This document shows, one piece after another, positions 8,732 to 19,059 of a DNA stretch of 64,000 bases (position 1 is its first letter; the number at the start of each line of letters is the position of its first letter). The notes under the pieces were generated by a model, which saw nothing but the letters and a program-made list of their open reading frames with translations, was not told the origin of the DNA and ran no database searches. The DNA lies in contig NZ_QHKM01000001.1 of NCBI RefSeq assembly GCF_003258365.1, positions 1,612,001-1,676,000 on the forward strand, in the 5' to 3' direction. Position numbers and translations under genes: made by a program. Source of the stretch: Hymenobacter edaphi (lineage in GTDB: Bacteria; Bacteroidota; Bacteroidia; Cytophagales; Hymenobacteraceae).

Positions 8732-10396
8732 ATGCTACAGCGCTACCTCCCCGCGGCTGCCCTGCTCCTTGCCGCCACCCTAGCCGTACCCGCCCGGGCC
8801 CAAACGTCCAGCCCGCCCGCCTGGACCGGCGCGGCCAGCCTCGGCACCGGCACCATCTACGCCAGTGTCTCCGCCGTCGACGCGGCCGGCAACACCTACC
8901 AGGTCGGCTCGTTCAACAATACGCTGACCGTGGGCAGCACCACCCTCACCAGCGCCGGCAACACCGACGCCTACCTGGCTAAGTACACGGCCGGCGGCGC
9001 CCTGGCCTGGATTCGCCAGCTCGGCTCGGCCGGCGTCGATGCCGGCAATGACCTCGTCCTCGACCCGGCCGGCCACGTTTACATCACCGGCCAGTTTGCC
9101 GGCTCGATCAGCCTGGGCAACGGCCTCACGCTCAGCGACGCCAGCGGCGCCTCGGGCAAGATGTTCGTGGTGCGCTACTCGCCCCAGGGCACGCCCGAGT
9201 GGGCCCAGCAAAGCCAGATCAACGCCATCGGCTCCGCCGCTTACGGCAACGGCATCGGCCTCGACGCCACCGGCACCGTTCACGTGGCCGGCTACTTCTT
9301 CCGCGGCCTGACCGTGGGAACCTCCACCGTCACCACCGCCTCCAACTCCCTGCCCGGCAACTACCTGGCCCGCTTTGCCGGCAGCAGCGGGGCCCCGCTG
9401 GCCCTGGTCAGAGCCAGCGACTACGCCGCGCCCGTCGGGGCGGCCTCCTATGCCTATCCGGTGCTGGCCGTGGCCCCCACCGGCGAGGACTACCTGCTCA
9501 ACTACTCCACCCAGCCGATGATTTTCGGGGGCACCACCCTCAGCAGCCGCGGCAGCTACGACGTGTACGTGGCGCGCTACTCGGCCCAGGGCGCGCTGGA
9601 GTGGGCCCGGCAGGTGGGCGGCACCGGCGACGACCGGCTGCGCCGCGCCACCGTCGACGCCGCCGGCAACCTCTACGTGGCGGGCTACTTCAACGCCGCC
9701 GCCCAGTTTGGCAGCCTCACCCTGCCCAGCGCCGGCGACTACGACGGCTTCCTGCTCAAATACGCCCCCCAGGGTACCGTGCAGTGGGTGCAGTCCTGCG
9801 GCGGCCCCGGCTCCGATGGCTTCGGCGACGTGGTGCTCGACGCGGCCGGCAACCCCTACGTCACCGGCAATTTCGAGGGCACCGCGCAGTACGGCCCCGT
9901 CACGCTCACCAGCGCCGGCAGCCGCGATGCCACGGTGGCCGCCTACACCGCGCAGGGCCAGCTGCGCTGGGTGCAGCGGGCCGGCGGCCCCGGCTTCGAC
10001 GTGGCCTACAACCTGGGCTTCGACGGCACCGGCACCCTGCACGTGCTGGGCCGCTTCGAAGGCACCTGCCTGTTCGGCAGCACCTCGCTCACCACCGCCA
10101 CGGCCACTGGCGAGCTGTTTCTGGCCCGCCTCGCCAACGCCACGCTGGCCGCGCGCCCCGCCGCTGCGGCTCAGCCCCTGGCTTTCTACCCCAGCCCCGC
10201 CCACGACCGGCTGCACCTGCCCGCCCTGCCCGCCGGCACTGCCGTGCAGCTCCTCGACGCGCTCGGCCGCGTGGCCCGCGACACCCGCGTCACGGCCGGC
10301 CAGGTGTCGGTGCGCGACCTGCCCGCCGGCCTCTACGTCCTCCGCGCCCTCGATGCCCACGGCCGCGCCTGCACCGGGCGGGTCGTGGTGGAGTAA
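8732..10396 (+). CDS. SBBP-repeat exoprotein with T9SS type A sorting domain, paralog
   Basis: This 554-aa protein shares architecture and many identical blocks with the preceding gene (FVVRYSPQGTPEW, DAAGNLYVAGYF, PSPAHDRLHLPALPAGT). It has a signal peptide (LLLAATLAVPARAQT), about eight propeller-type SBBP repeats and a C-terminal T9SS sorting domain ending GRVVVE. The nearly identical C-terminal 80 residues show recent shared ancestry or gene conversion. Two strong hairpins follow (10419-10453 and 10514-10554). The function is unknown; it is predicted to be a surface or secreted protein. Confidence 0.85.
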   Translation: MLQRYLPAAALLLAATLAVPARAQTSSPPAWTGAASLGTGTIYASVSAVDAAGNTYQVGSFNNTLTVGSTTLTSAGNTDAYLAKYTAGGALAWIRQLGSAGVDAGNDLVLDPAGHVYITGQFAGSISLGNGLTLSDASGASGKMFVVRYSPQGTPEWAQQSQINAIGSAAYGNGIGLDATGTVHVAGYFFRGLTVGTSTVTTASNSLPGNYLARFAGSSGAPLALVRASDYAAPVGAASYAYPVLAVAPTGEDYLLNYSTQPMIFGGTTLSSRGSYDVYVARYSAQGALEWARQVGGTGDDRLRRATVDAAGNLYVAGYFNAAAQFGSLTLPSAGDYDGFLLKYAPQGTVQWVQSCGGPGSDGFGDVVLDAAGNPYVTGNFEGTAQYGPVTLTSAGSRDATVAAYTAQGQLRWVQRAGGPGFDVAYNLGFDGTGTLHVLGRFEGTCLFGSTSLTTATATGELFLARLANATLAARPAAAAQPLAFYPSPAHDRLHLPALPAGTAVQLLDALGRVARDTRVTAGQVSVRDLPAGLYVLRALDAHGRACTGRVVVE

Positions 10397-10418
10397 GGCC
10401 GCTGCGCCGGTCATCAGG

Positions 10419-10453
10419 CAAACGGCCGCCCGGCAATACCGGGCGGCCGTTTG
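10419..10453 (+). terminator. Hairpin after the second SBBP gene
   Basis: Arms CAAACGGCCGCCCGG and CCGGGCGGCCGTTTG are perfectly complementary over 15 bp with a CAATA loop. It lies 23 bp after the stop codon at 10396. Confidence 0.75.
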
Positions 10454-10513
10454 CATTTTCCCGCTGTTGCTCCTTCGCCGTAGGGAAAGGGTAGGTAAAT
10501 CCGAGGTATATCC

Positions 10514-10554
10514 AAAACGCCCCCGCCGGCCGAAGCCGACGGGGGCGTTTTTTT
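10514..10554. terminator. Bidirectional terminator between convergent genes
   Basis: An 11-bp stem AAAACGCCCCC/GGGGGCGTTTT encloses a GCCGGCC-rich loop and is followed by a T run on the + strand and an A-rich mirror on the other. It separates the rightward SBBP gene from the leftward gene ending at 10579. Confidence 0.85.
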
Positions 10555-10578
10555 AAACATAACCAAGAAACCCGCTGC

Positions 10579-11148
10579 TTACAGGGAGCGGGTTTCCCGC
10601 GTCTGGTTGCCCGGCTTGTCACTGGCCAGCACGGTAATCTTGTCGCCCACCAGCGAGGCATTGGCGACCGTGGCCGTGAACACCCAGTCCAGGCCGTTGG
10701 CCTCCCGCACCGCGGCCGTCTCCTCCACCAGCGTGCCATCGGCGTTTTCGATGCGCACCCGCGTCGCGGTGACCTTGAAATTGTCGGTTACCCGCACCCG
10801 AATCGTGTCGCCGACCCGGCCCTCGTACTGGCTCAGGTCGATGGAGTGAATATCGGGGGCCTGCATAAAGTCGGCCACGGCAATGGCGTAGGCGCTGGCC
10901 GTACCGGCTTCCGGGCGCGCGGCCTCGTACTCGGCCTTGCTGCCGGGGTCCGCCAGCTGGGCCTTGGCATACAGCGCGGCCATCTGAAACCGCTCCTGAT
11001 GGGCCTGCTGCCGGGCCGTGGGTGCCTTGTCCGACTCCCGCGGCGCTGCCGCCACCACCGTCTGCCCGCCCACCTGCCGGAAGACCAGCGTGCCGCCGAT
11101 GGTGCCGCTCAGGCCCTGGGTAATAATGTTGTTGGATACTCTTGCCAT
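10579..11148 (-). CDS. Conserved hypothetical protein, DUF6266-like
   Basis: This 189-aa protein has no signal peptide. Its N-terminus (MARVSNNIITQGLSGTIGG, then LVFRQVGGQTVV) is followed by a basic, helical PTARQQAHQERFQMAALYAK segment. This is reminiscent of DUF6266 proteins of Bacteroidota, which open with a G-x-x-G-x-x-F-x-x-x-G-x-x-V pattern and a T-x-x-Q motif. A beta-rich C-terminal domain (DTIRVRVTDNFKVTATRVRIENADG) looks like an Ig-type fold. The gene is monocistronic and convergent with the SBBP gene. The family link is tentative and the function unknown. Confidence 0.6.
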   Translation of the reverse strand: MARVSNNIITQGLSGTIGGTLVFRQVGGQTVVAAAPRESDKAPTARQQAHQERFQMAALYAKAQLADPGSKAEYEAARPEAGTASAYAIAVADFMQAPDIHSIDLSQYEGRVGDTIRVRVTDNFKVTATRVRIENADGTLVEETAAVREANGLDWVFTATVANASLVGDKITVLASDKPGNQTRETRSL

Positions 11149-11566
11149 AGTAGGTGGCAGTTAAAAGGTTAGGGTTGGGAATGCCGGAAAACTAGGCGTT
11201 TGCGCCCCGTTTTGCCAGGCTTTACCCATCCTATTTTGAGCCAAAACCGGCCTGATTGCCTCCTTTTTTGGGAAATCTTCCCGCTTGCCTTTGCCCGCCG
11301 CTTCCTGCCCCACCTACTCCCGTCCCGGTAGCGCTGCACGCCCGTTTCGTCTGCCTCCCTCTTGCCCTTCGGCGAGGGGCTGGGGTGAGGCCCGGGGGCC
11401 CGCCGGAAGGGCAAATCCCTTTAATATCTTTTTAATTCAAAATAATACAATCCACTACCGCTACTTTGTCGTATGCTTCTGCGGCCCGCTCAGCCCGCTG
11501 TTTCCCGTCGGCTGCGCCGCTTCCCACTTGTCATTCACCTCCACAAACCAAACCCAATTACTGCGT
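11149..11566. other. Intergenic region upstream of the DUF4394 exoprotein
   Basis: This 418-bp region between divergent genes contains a degenerate palindromic repeat copy (about 11355-11395, CCCTTCGGCGAGGGG then CTGGGGTGAGG). An AT-rich tract (11410-11460, CTTTAATATCTTTTTAATTC) is the probable promoter zone of the rightward gene. No gene is supported. Confidence 0.5.
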
Positions 11567-14500
11567 ATGCCCACACCCCTACTCCGGTCCACTGCTTCCG
11601 GTTCCGCCTTCCGCCGCTCCCTGGGGCTGCTGGGGGGGGCCGTGCTGCTGAGCCTGGCCGCCAATCCCGCCAACGCGCAGGTCGTGTTCGGCCTCTCCGG
11701 CACCGACCTGACCTCCGTTAACCTGGCCTCGCCGGCTACGTCGCAGACGCGCGTGGCCATTACCGGCGTCACGGCCGGGCAGACGCTGGTGGGCCTGGAC
11801 TTCCGCCCCGCCACCGGCGAGCTGTTTGCCCTGGGCTACGATGCCAGCACGGCCGGCAACAACTCCCGTCTCTACGTCATCAACCAGACCACGGCCGTAG
11901 CCACGCCCGTGGGCGCGGCGGCCTTCCGCCTGGAACTGGGCGGGGCCTCGGAGCGCATTGCCTTCGACTTCAACCCCACGGTAGACCGCATCCGCGTCGC
12001 CAGCACCAACGACGCCAACTACCGCCTCAACCCCATCACCGGCACCTCCGCGGCCACCGATACCAACCTGGCCTTCGTGGCCGGCGACGCCAACGCCGGG
12101 CAGAATCCCTTCATCGGCGCGGCCGGCTATACCAACTCGTTTATCGGGGCGGCTACTACTACGCTCTACTACATCGACGAGCAGCGCAGCGTATTGGTGC
12201 GCTCCGACAACCCCAACGGTGGCACCCTCACTACGCTGGTGCCCATTGCCCCGACGGCCGGGGGCAACCCCACGCCCATTAACGCCCCCGGCGCCAGCAC
12301 CGACCTGGATATCTTCACCGTGGCGGCCGGGGCTGAAAACGCCTACCTGAACGTGAACCAGGTGGACGGCAACGGCAACTTCGTCTCCTTCCTCTACCGC
12401 CTGAACCTGACCACCGGCGAAACCACCCTGGCCGGGGCCATCAACGGCCAGGGCGTGGGCATCACCGACATTGCCGTGCGCATCAACCGCACGGCGCCGG
12501 CGGTAAGCGGGCAGCTGCTCTACGGCGTGACGACCGGCAACAGCCTGATCAGCTTCTACTCGGGCACGCCGGGCTTTATCAACAGCTCGGTGGCCATCAG
12601 CGGTATCACCGCCGGGCAGACGCTGGTGGGCACCGACTTCCGCCCCAACACCGGGCAGCTGTTCGGCTTCGGCTACGACGCCACCACGGCCGGCAACAAC
12701 TCCCAGCTGTACACCATCAACCTGACGACGGGCGTGGCCACACCCGTGGCAGCGGCTACGCGCCTGGAGCTGGGCGGCGCCACGGCCAACATCGGCTTCG
12801 ACTTCAACCCGACGGTGGACCGCATCCGCGTCACCAGCACCAACCGGGCCAACCTGCGCCTGAACCCCAACAACGGCGCCCTGGCCGCCACCGACGGGCT
12901 GCTCACCTACGCCGCCGGCGACACCACCACGGCCCGCATCGGCGCGGTGGGCTACACCAACAGCTACCCCGGCAGCACCAGCACCACGCTCTACGACATC
13001 GACGAGAACCGCAGCGTTCTGGCCATTCAGAACCCGCCGAATGCGGGCACGCTCAACGTGGTGGGCAACACCACCGGCCTGACGCTGAGCCCGACCAATG
13101 CCCTGGTCGACCTGGACATCTACTTCGACCGGAGCACGCTGACCAACCTGGCGTTCCTGGCGGCCAACCCCAACGGGCAGGCCACCAGCAACCTGTACAC
13201 CCTGGCCCTGGGCTCGGGGGCACCCACCCAGGTAGGCGCCATCGGCCTGGGCATTCCGGTGCGCGACATTTCGGCTAGCCTGGAAGGCGCCAACGCGTCG
13301 GCCCAGCTCAGCGGCCGGCTGCTCTACGGCGTGGCCGGCGGCAACCTGGTTTCGTTCGACTCGGGCAACCCCACCGTGATTCGCACGGCCGTCAACATCA
13401 CCGGCCTGCCCGCCGACGGCTCGCAGGTGCTGGTGGGCACCGACTTCCGCCCCGCCACCGGCGAGCTGTTTGCCCTGGGCTACAACGCGGCCACCCAGCA
13501 GGGCCAGCTGTACACCGTGAACCTGACCACCGGCGCGCTGACGGCCGTGGGCAGCCTCAACGGCATGGCTCTGGGCAACAACGCGGCCACCATCGGCTTC
13601 GACTTCAACCCGACGGTGGATTTGATCCGGGTGGTGTCGGGCACGACGCAGGCCAACCTGCGCGTGAACCCCACCACCGGGGCCGTGACGGTGGACACCG
13701 GCCTGACCAACCCCGGCGGGACGCCCGTAATGACGGGCGCAGCCTATACCAACAACGACAACAACGCCAACACCGGCACCACGCTCTACGGCATCGACCA
13801 GGCCCGCAACGTGCTGCTGCGCTCCACCAACGCCAACGCCGGCACCTACGTGGACCAGGGCAGCCTGGGCGTGACGCTCAATGCCGCGCTGGGCGCTGAT
13901 TTCGACATCTACTCGGACCTGTCGACCCCGTCTTCCCCCACCAATGCGGCCTTCCTGGCCGCCGCGGCCACGGGCAGCCCCAGCGACAACCTCTACTCCG
14001 TGGACCTGAACGGCGGCAACGCCACCTCGCTGGGCCGCATCGGCTCGGGCTCGAATCTGACCGGTCTGGCCGCCTTCCTCACGCCCGGCCCGGTCATTAC
14101 GGCCGGCCTGACCTGGACCGGCGCCGTGAGCACCGACTGGGGCACGGCCGGCAACTGGAGCCCGGCCCAGGTGCCTACGGCCACGGATAACGTGACCATC
14201 CCCGACGTGGCCAACGACCCGGTGGTGAGCAACGCCCAGCAGGCGGCCAACATCACCCTGGCCAGCGGCGCCACCCTGACCACCGCCAACGGCGGCACGC
14301 TGACGGTCAACGGCTCGTTTACCAACAACGGCGGCACCACCCTGGGCAGCGGCACCGGCACCATTGCCTTCACCGGCGCGGCGGCCCAGACCATCAGCGG
14401 CACGACCACCTTCTTCAACAACCTCACCGCCGGCCCGGCCGGCGTGACGGCCAGCGCCCCAGTGCAGGTGCAGCGCGTGCTGCTGCTCAACGGCAACCTG

Positions 14501-15994
14501 GCCTCGGGCGGCAACCTGACCCTGCTCAGCAACGCCACCGGCACGGCCCACGTGGTCAACAACGGCGGCGCGGTAACGGGCAACGCCACGGTGCAGCGCT
14601 ACGTGGACACGGGCCTGAACGCCGGCCCCGGCTACCGCCACTTCTCGGCGCCCGTCGTCGGCACCACCGTGAGCGACCTGGCCACGGCCGGCTTCAGCCC
14701 GGTGGTGAACCCGGCCTACAACTCGGCCCCGGTGCCGAATAACGTGACGCCCTTCCCCACCGTGTTCGGCTACGACGAGACGCGCGTGAATACCAGCGGC
14801 AACCCGGCCCCCCGGGACTTCGACCGGGGCTTCTTCTCGCCCAACGCCACCTCCGACCCGATGGTACCGGGCCGCGGCTACACCGTCAACATCCCGGCCG
14901 GCCAGACGCCCGATTTCGTGGGCGTGCTGGGCAACGGCCCCGTCATCCTCGGGGGCCTGACGCGCGGCACCCAGACCGAATCGGGCTGGCAGCTGCTGGG
15001 CAACCCCTACCCCGCGCCCCTGAACTGGGACGCCGTGGGCCGCACCAACGTGGACGGGGCCGTGTACGTGTACCGCTCCACGGGCCAGTACGCCGGCACC
15101 TACTCCACCTACGTGGCGGGCGGCGCGGGCACCAACGGCGGCACCAACGTCCTCGGCTCGGGCCAGGGCTTCTTCGTGCGGGTGAGCACGCCGGGTTCCT
15201 CGAACGGGCAGGTCTCGTTTACCAACGCCGCCCGCTTCACCACCTACCAGAGCCCGGTGTTCCAGCGCCCGGCCGCCATCACCGGCCCGCTGGTGCGCCT
15301 GGCCCTGCAAGCGGCTTCCGGCCCGGCCGATGAAACCGTGGTGTACCTGGAGCCCGGCGCCACCGCCGGCTTCGACGCCTCGATGGATGCCTACAAGCTG
15401 CAGGCCGGCGGCGCCCCGGTGCTGGCCTCGCCCATCGACGCCAGCACCCGCCTCGCGGTGAATGCCCTGCCCCCGCTGTCGGCCACCGCGCCCGAGCGCG
15501 TGGTGCCGCTGCACGTGCAAGCGCTGCAGGCCGGCCCCCACACGCTGCGCGCCGCCGAGCTGCTGAACCTGCCCGCCGGCACCTACGCCTACCTGCGCGA
15601 CGCCGACACCGGCACCCTGGTGGACCTGCAGACGCAGCCCAGCTACGCCTTCACCCTGGCCACGACCGGCCTGACCACGCGCTTCAGCCTGCTGCTGACC
15701 CAGAACCGCGTGACGGCCACCGCGCCGGCCGCCCTCAGCCAGCAGGTCGGGCTCTACCCGAACCCGGCCCGTACCCAGGTAACGCTGCAGCTGCCCGCCA
15801 GCCTGGCGCAGCAGCCGGTGGCCGTGTCGGTGCTGAACGCGCTGGGCCAGCAGGTGCTCACCCGCGTGCTGCCCGCCGCCCGCCCCGCCCAGAGCGCGCT
15901 GACCCTGCCGCTGGCGGGCCTGGCCAAAGGCGTGTACTCGGTGCGCCTGACCACGGCCCAGGGCATTGTCACCAAACGCCTGGTCGTTGAATAA
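11567..15994 (+). CDS. Large T9SS exoprotein with three DUF4394 repeats
   Basis: This is a secreted protein of 1475 aa. The ATG at 11567 is chosen because it opens a signal peptide (LGLLGGAVLLSLAANPANAQ); the frame extends upstream without a signal. Three tandem DUF4394 domains follow (about residues 35-310, 320-570 and 580-840). Each contains the blocks LVGxDFRPATGxLFxLGY, FDFNPTVDRIRV and YTNxxxxxxxTTLYxID. A spacer with a GNWSPAQVPTATDNVTIP motif, typical of Bacteroidota exoproteins, and a RYVDTGLNAGPGYRHFSAPV segment leads to a C-terminal T9SS sorting domain (LYPNPARTQVTL ... GLAKGVYSVRL ... KRLVVE). The three copies suggest internal duplication. The function is unknown. Confidence 0.88.
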   Translation: MPTPLLRSTASGSAFRRSLGLLGGAVLLSLAANPANAQVVFGLSGTDLTSVNLASPATSQTRVAITGVTAGQTLVGLDFRPATGELFALGYDASTAGNNSRLYVINQTTAVATPVGAAAFRLELGGASERIAFDFNPTVDRIRVASTNDANYRLNPITGTSAATDTNLAFVAGDANAGQNPFIGAAGYTNSFIGAATTTLYYIDEQRSVLVRSDNPNGGTLTTLVPIAPTAGGNPTPINAPGASTDLDIFTVAAGAENAYLNVNQVDGNGNFVSFLYRLNLTTGETTLAGAINGQGVGITDIAVRINRTAPAVSGQLLYGVTTGNSLISFYSGTPGFINSSVAISGITAGQTLVGTDFRPNTGQLFGFGYDATTAGNNSQLYTINLTTGVATPVAAATRLELGGATANIGFDFNPTVDRIRVTSTNRANLRLNPNNGALAATDGLLTYAAGDTTTARIGAVGYTNSYPGSTSTTLYDIDENRSVLAIQNPPNAGTLNVVGNTTGLTLSPTNALVDLDIYFDRSTLTNLAFLAANPNGQATSNLYTLALGSGAPTQVGAIGLGIPVRDISASLEGANASAQLSGRLLYGVAGGNLVSFDSGNPTVIRTAVNITGLPADGSQVLVGTDFRPATGELFALGYNAATQQGQLYTVNLTTGALTAVGSLNGMALGNNAATIGFDFNPTVDLIRVVSGTTQANLRVNPTTGAVTVDTGLTNPGGTPVMTGAAYTNNDNNANTGTTLYGIDQARNVLLRSTNANAGTYVDQGSLGVTLNAALGADFDIYSDLSTPSSPTNAAFLAAAATGSPSDNLYSVDLNGGNATSLGRIGSGSNLTGLAAFLTPGPVITAGLTWTGAVSTDWGTAGNWSPAQVPTATDNVTIPDVANDPVVSNAQQAANITLASGATLTTANGGTLTVNGSFTNNGGTTLGSGTGTIAFTGAAAQTISGTTTFFNNLTAGPAGVTASAPVQVQRVLLLNGNLASGGNLTLLSNATGTAHVVNNGGAVTGNATVQRYVDTGLNAGPGYRHFSAPVVGTTVSDLATAGFSPVVNPAYNSAPVPNNVTPFPTVFGYDETRVNTSGNPAPRDFDRGFFSPNATSDPMVPGRGYTVNIPAGQTPDFVGVLGNGPVILGGLTRGTQTESGWQLLGNPYPAPLNWDAVGRTNVDGAVYVYRSTGQYAGTYSTYVAGGAGTNGGTNVLGSGQGFFVRVSTPGSSNGQVSFTNAARFTTYQSPVFQRPAAITGPLVRLALQAASGPADETVVYLEPGATAGFDASMDAYKLQAGGAPVLASPIDASTRLAVNALPPLSATAPERVVPLHVQALQAGPHTLRAAELLNLPAGTYAYLRDADTGTLVDLQTQPSYAFTLATTGLTTRFSLLLTQNRVTATAPAALSQQVGLYPNPARTQVTLQLPASLAQQPVAVSVLNALGQQVLTRVLPAARPAQSALTLPLAGLAKGVYSVRLTTAQGIVTKRLVVE

Positions 15995-16006
15995 ACTGTA
16001 TCATTG

Positions 16007-16037
16007 GGTCCGGGAGTCCTGAAAACGCTCCCGGACC
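16007..16037 (+). terminator. Terminator-like hairpin after the DUF4394 gene
   Basis: Arms GGTCCGGGAG and CTCCCGGACC pair over 10 bp around an AT-rich loop, 12 bp after the stop. No strong T run follows, so termination may be partial and allow read-through into the small gene at 16069. Confidence 0.6.
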
Positions 16038-16068
16038 TATGATCTTACCCGTTTTCAGCTTCTGCTAC

Positions 16069-16287
16069 ATGAATCACATTGCCTCTTCCCTGTGCCGGCT
16101 GTTGTCCGGCGCGTTCCTGCTGTTGCTCTCCTACGCGGCTCAGGCCCAGACGCCCGGCTCGGGCGGCCCCGAGCCGGGCACGCCCGCCGAGCCCACCGCC
16201 GTGCCCCTCGACGGCGGGGCTTCGCTGCTGCTGGCCGGCGGCGCGGCCTACGCCCTCAACCGCCTGCGCAAGCGTCGTCGGGCCTAG
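16069..16287 (+). CDS. Small PID-CTERM-like envelope protein
   Basis: This is a 72-aa protein. The ATG at 16069 gives a good signal peptide (LCRLLSGAFLLLLSYAAQAQT). After a short Pro/Gly-rich linker the C-terminus reads PLDGGASLLLAGGAAYAL and then a basic tail NRLRKRRRA. A P-[IVL]-D-G-G motif, one hydrophobic helix and an Arg-rich end is the layout of the PID-CTERM sorting signal described in Bacteroidota. It is thought to be a membrane-sorting or processing tail, analogous to other CTERM signals. Almost the whole mature protein is the signal itself. A strong bidirectional terminator follows. Confidence 0.7.
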   Translation: MNHIASSLCRLLSGAFLLLLSYAAQAQTPGSGGPEPGTPAEPTAVPLDGGASLLLAGGAAYALNRLRKRRRA

Positions 16288-16300
16288 CCCCGCCGCCCCC

Positions 16301-16343
16301 AAACAAAACCGCCCGGACCGTACTGGTCCGGGCGGTTTTGTTT
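16301..16343. terminator. Strong bidirectional terminator
   Basis: A perfect 19-bp stem (AAACAAAACCGCCCGGACC and its complement) with a 5-nt loop has A/T-rich ends on both strands. It lies between the convergent 16069 and 18277 genes. Confidence 0.9.
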
Positions 16344-16360
16344 GGGGGGCGACGGCACGC

Positions 16361-18277
<1,917 letters not shown>

Positions 18278-18375
18278 ACGGATAAGGATTCGGGGCGGCG
18301 AAGGTATTGGTGAAGCTGCCCGCGGCCCAAATACCCGTGTTTGGCCCGCCCGTTGCGCACCGCCCCTCCCCCGCC

Positions 18376-18948
18376 TCAGCGCCGCGCCGTGCCGCGGATG
18401 TAGATGCCGGGCTTGGCTGGCCGGGACGGCCGGTGCACGAGGCGGATGTTAATGACCGGCGCGTCGGCCACCGTGGCCGGTTGCTTCACCTCCAGCCCGG
18501 CAATAGCCGCCGTGGCGACGCGCAACGTCGGGTCTTCCAGCGGCAGCCCGTCCAGCTCAAACCGGACGGGACGGGCCAGCTTCAGCTCCCGGCGCAGTTG
18601 CGGCAGGCTCTTGCTGGCAATGGTATTGAGGGGAAAGCCGGGCTTCATGGTCAGCGCCAGGATGCCGTGCGGCGCCAGGCTGCGCCATTTGGCCGGGGTC
18701 GTCAGGCCGCCCTTGTGCACCTCGAGGCGCAGAATCTGGTTCGGGTCCAGCGCCGCCAGTCCGTCGTCGCCGACGATGAGCCGGGCATTCACCAGAAATA
18801 TTGGCCCCGAGCCCACGCGTACCGGCTGCGGCGCGGGGTGCCGCAAGGAGGTGTCGGGCTGCTGGGCCAGAGCGCAGGGGCCCGGCAGGCCGTGCAGGAC
18901 GATGAGCAGGCCAAGCAGGGGCCAATAACACAGACGACGGGGCGACAT
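18376..18948 (-). CDS. Exported protein resembling an isolated TonB plug segment
   Basis: This 190-aa protein has a signal peptide (LLGLLIVLHGLPGPCALAQQ). The middle reads LDPNQILRLEVHKGG ... WRSLAPHGILALTMK. This parallels the plug of SusC-type TonB receptors (DPxxIxSIxVLKG ... YGxxGxxGVIxITTK) but has no barrel. Such short stand-alone proteins occur in Bacteroidota and their role is unknown. The gene sits upstream of the CocE-family gene, about 100 bp apart and in the same orientation. The plug similarity is by eye only. Confidence 0.6.
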   Translation of the reverse strand: MSPRRLCYWPLLGLLIVLHGLPGPCALAQQPDTSLRHPAPQPVRVGSGPIFLVNARLIVGDDGLAALDPNQILRLEVHKGGLTTPAKWRSLAPHGILALTMKPGFPLNTIASKSLPQLRRELKLARPVRFELDGLPLEDPTLRVATAAIAGLEVKQPATVADAPVINIRLVHRPSRPAKPGIYIRGTARR

Positions 18949-19059
18949 AAGCAGCGGAAACGGGTGATTGAACCAGGAATACCCGGTGGATGCGCGCCGC
19001 CTTGCGTTTCCACACGACAGCGCGCAGCAATTGTTGCGGGCGCTGCGCCAGGTACGCTC

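Noticed and set aside
11579-15541. 1320-aa leftward ORF
   Set aside because: It is antisense to the DUF4394 exoprotein, which has a signal peptide and a sorting domain. The antisense product is low complexity.
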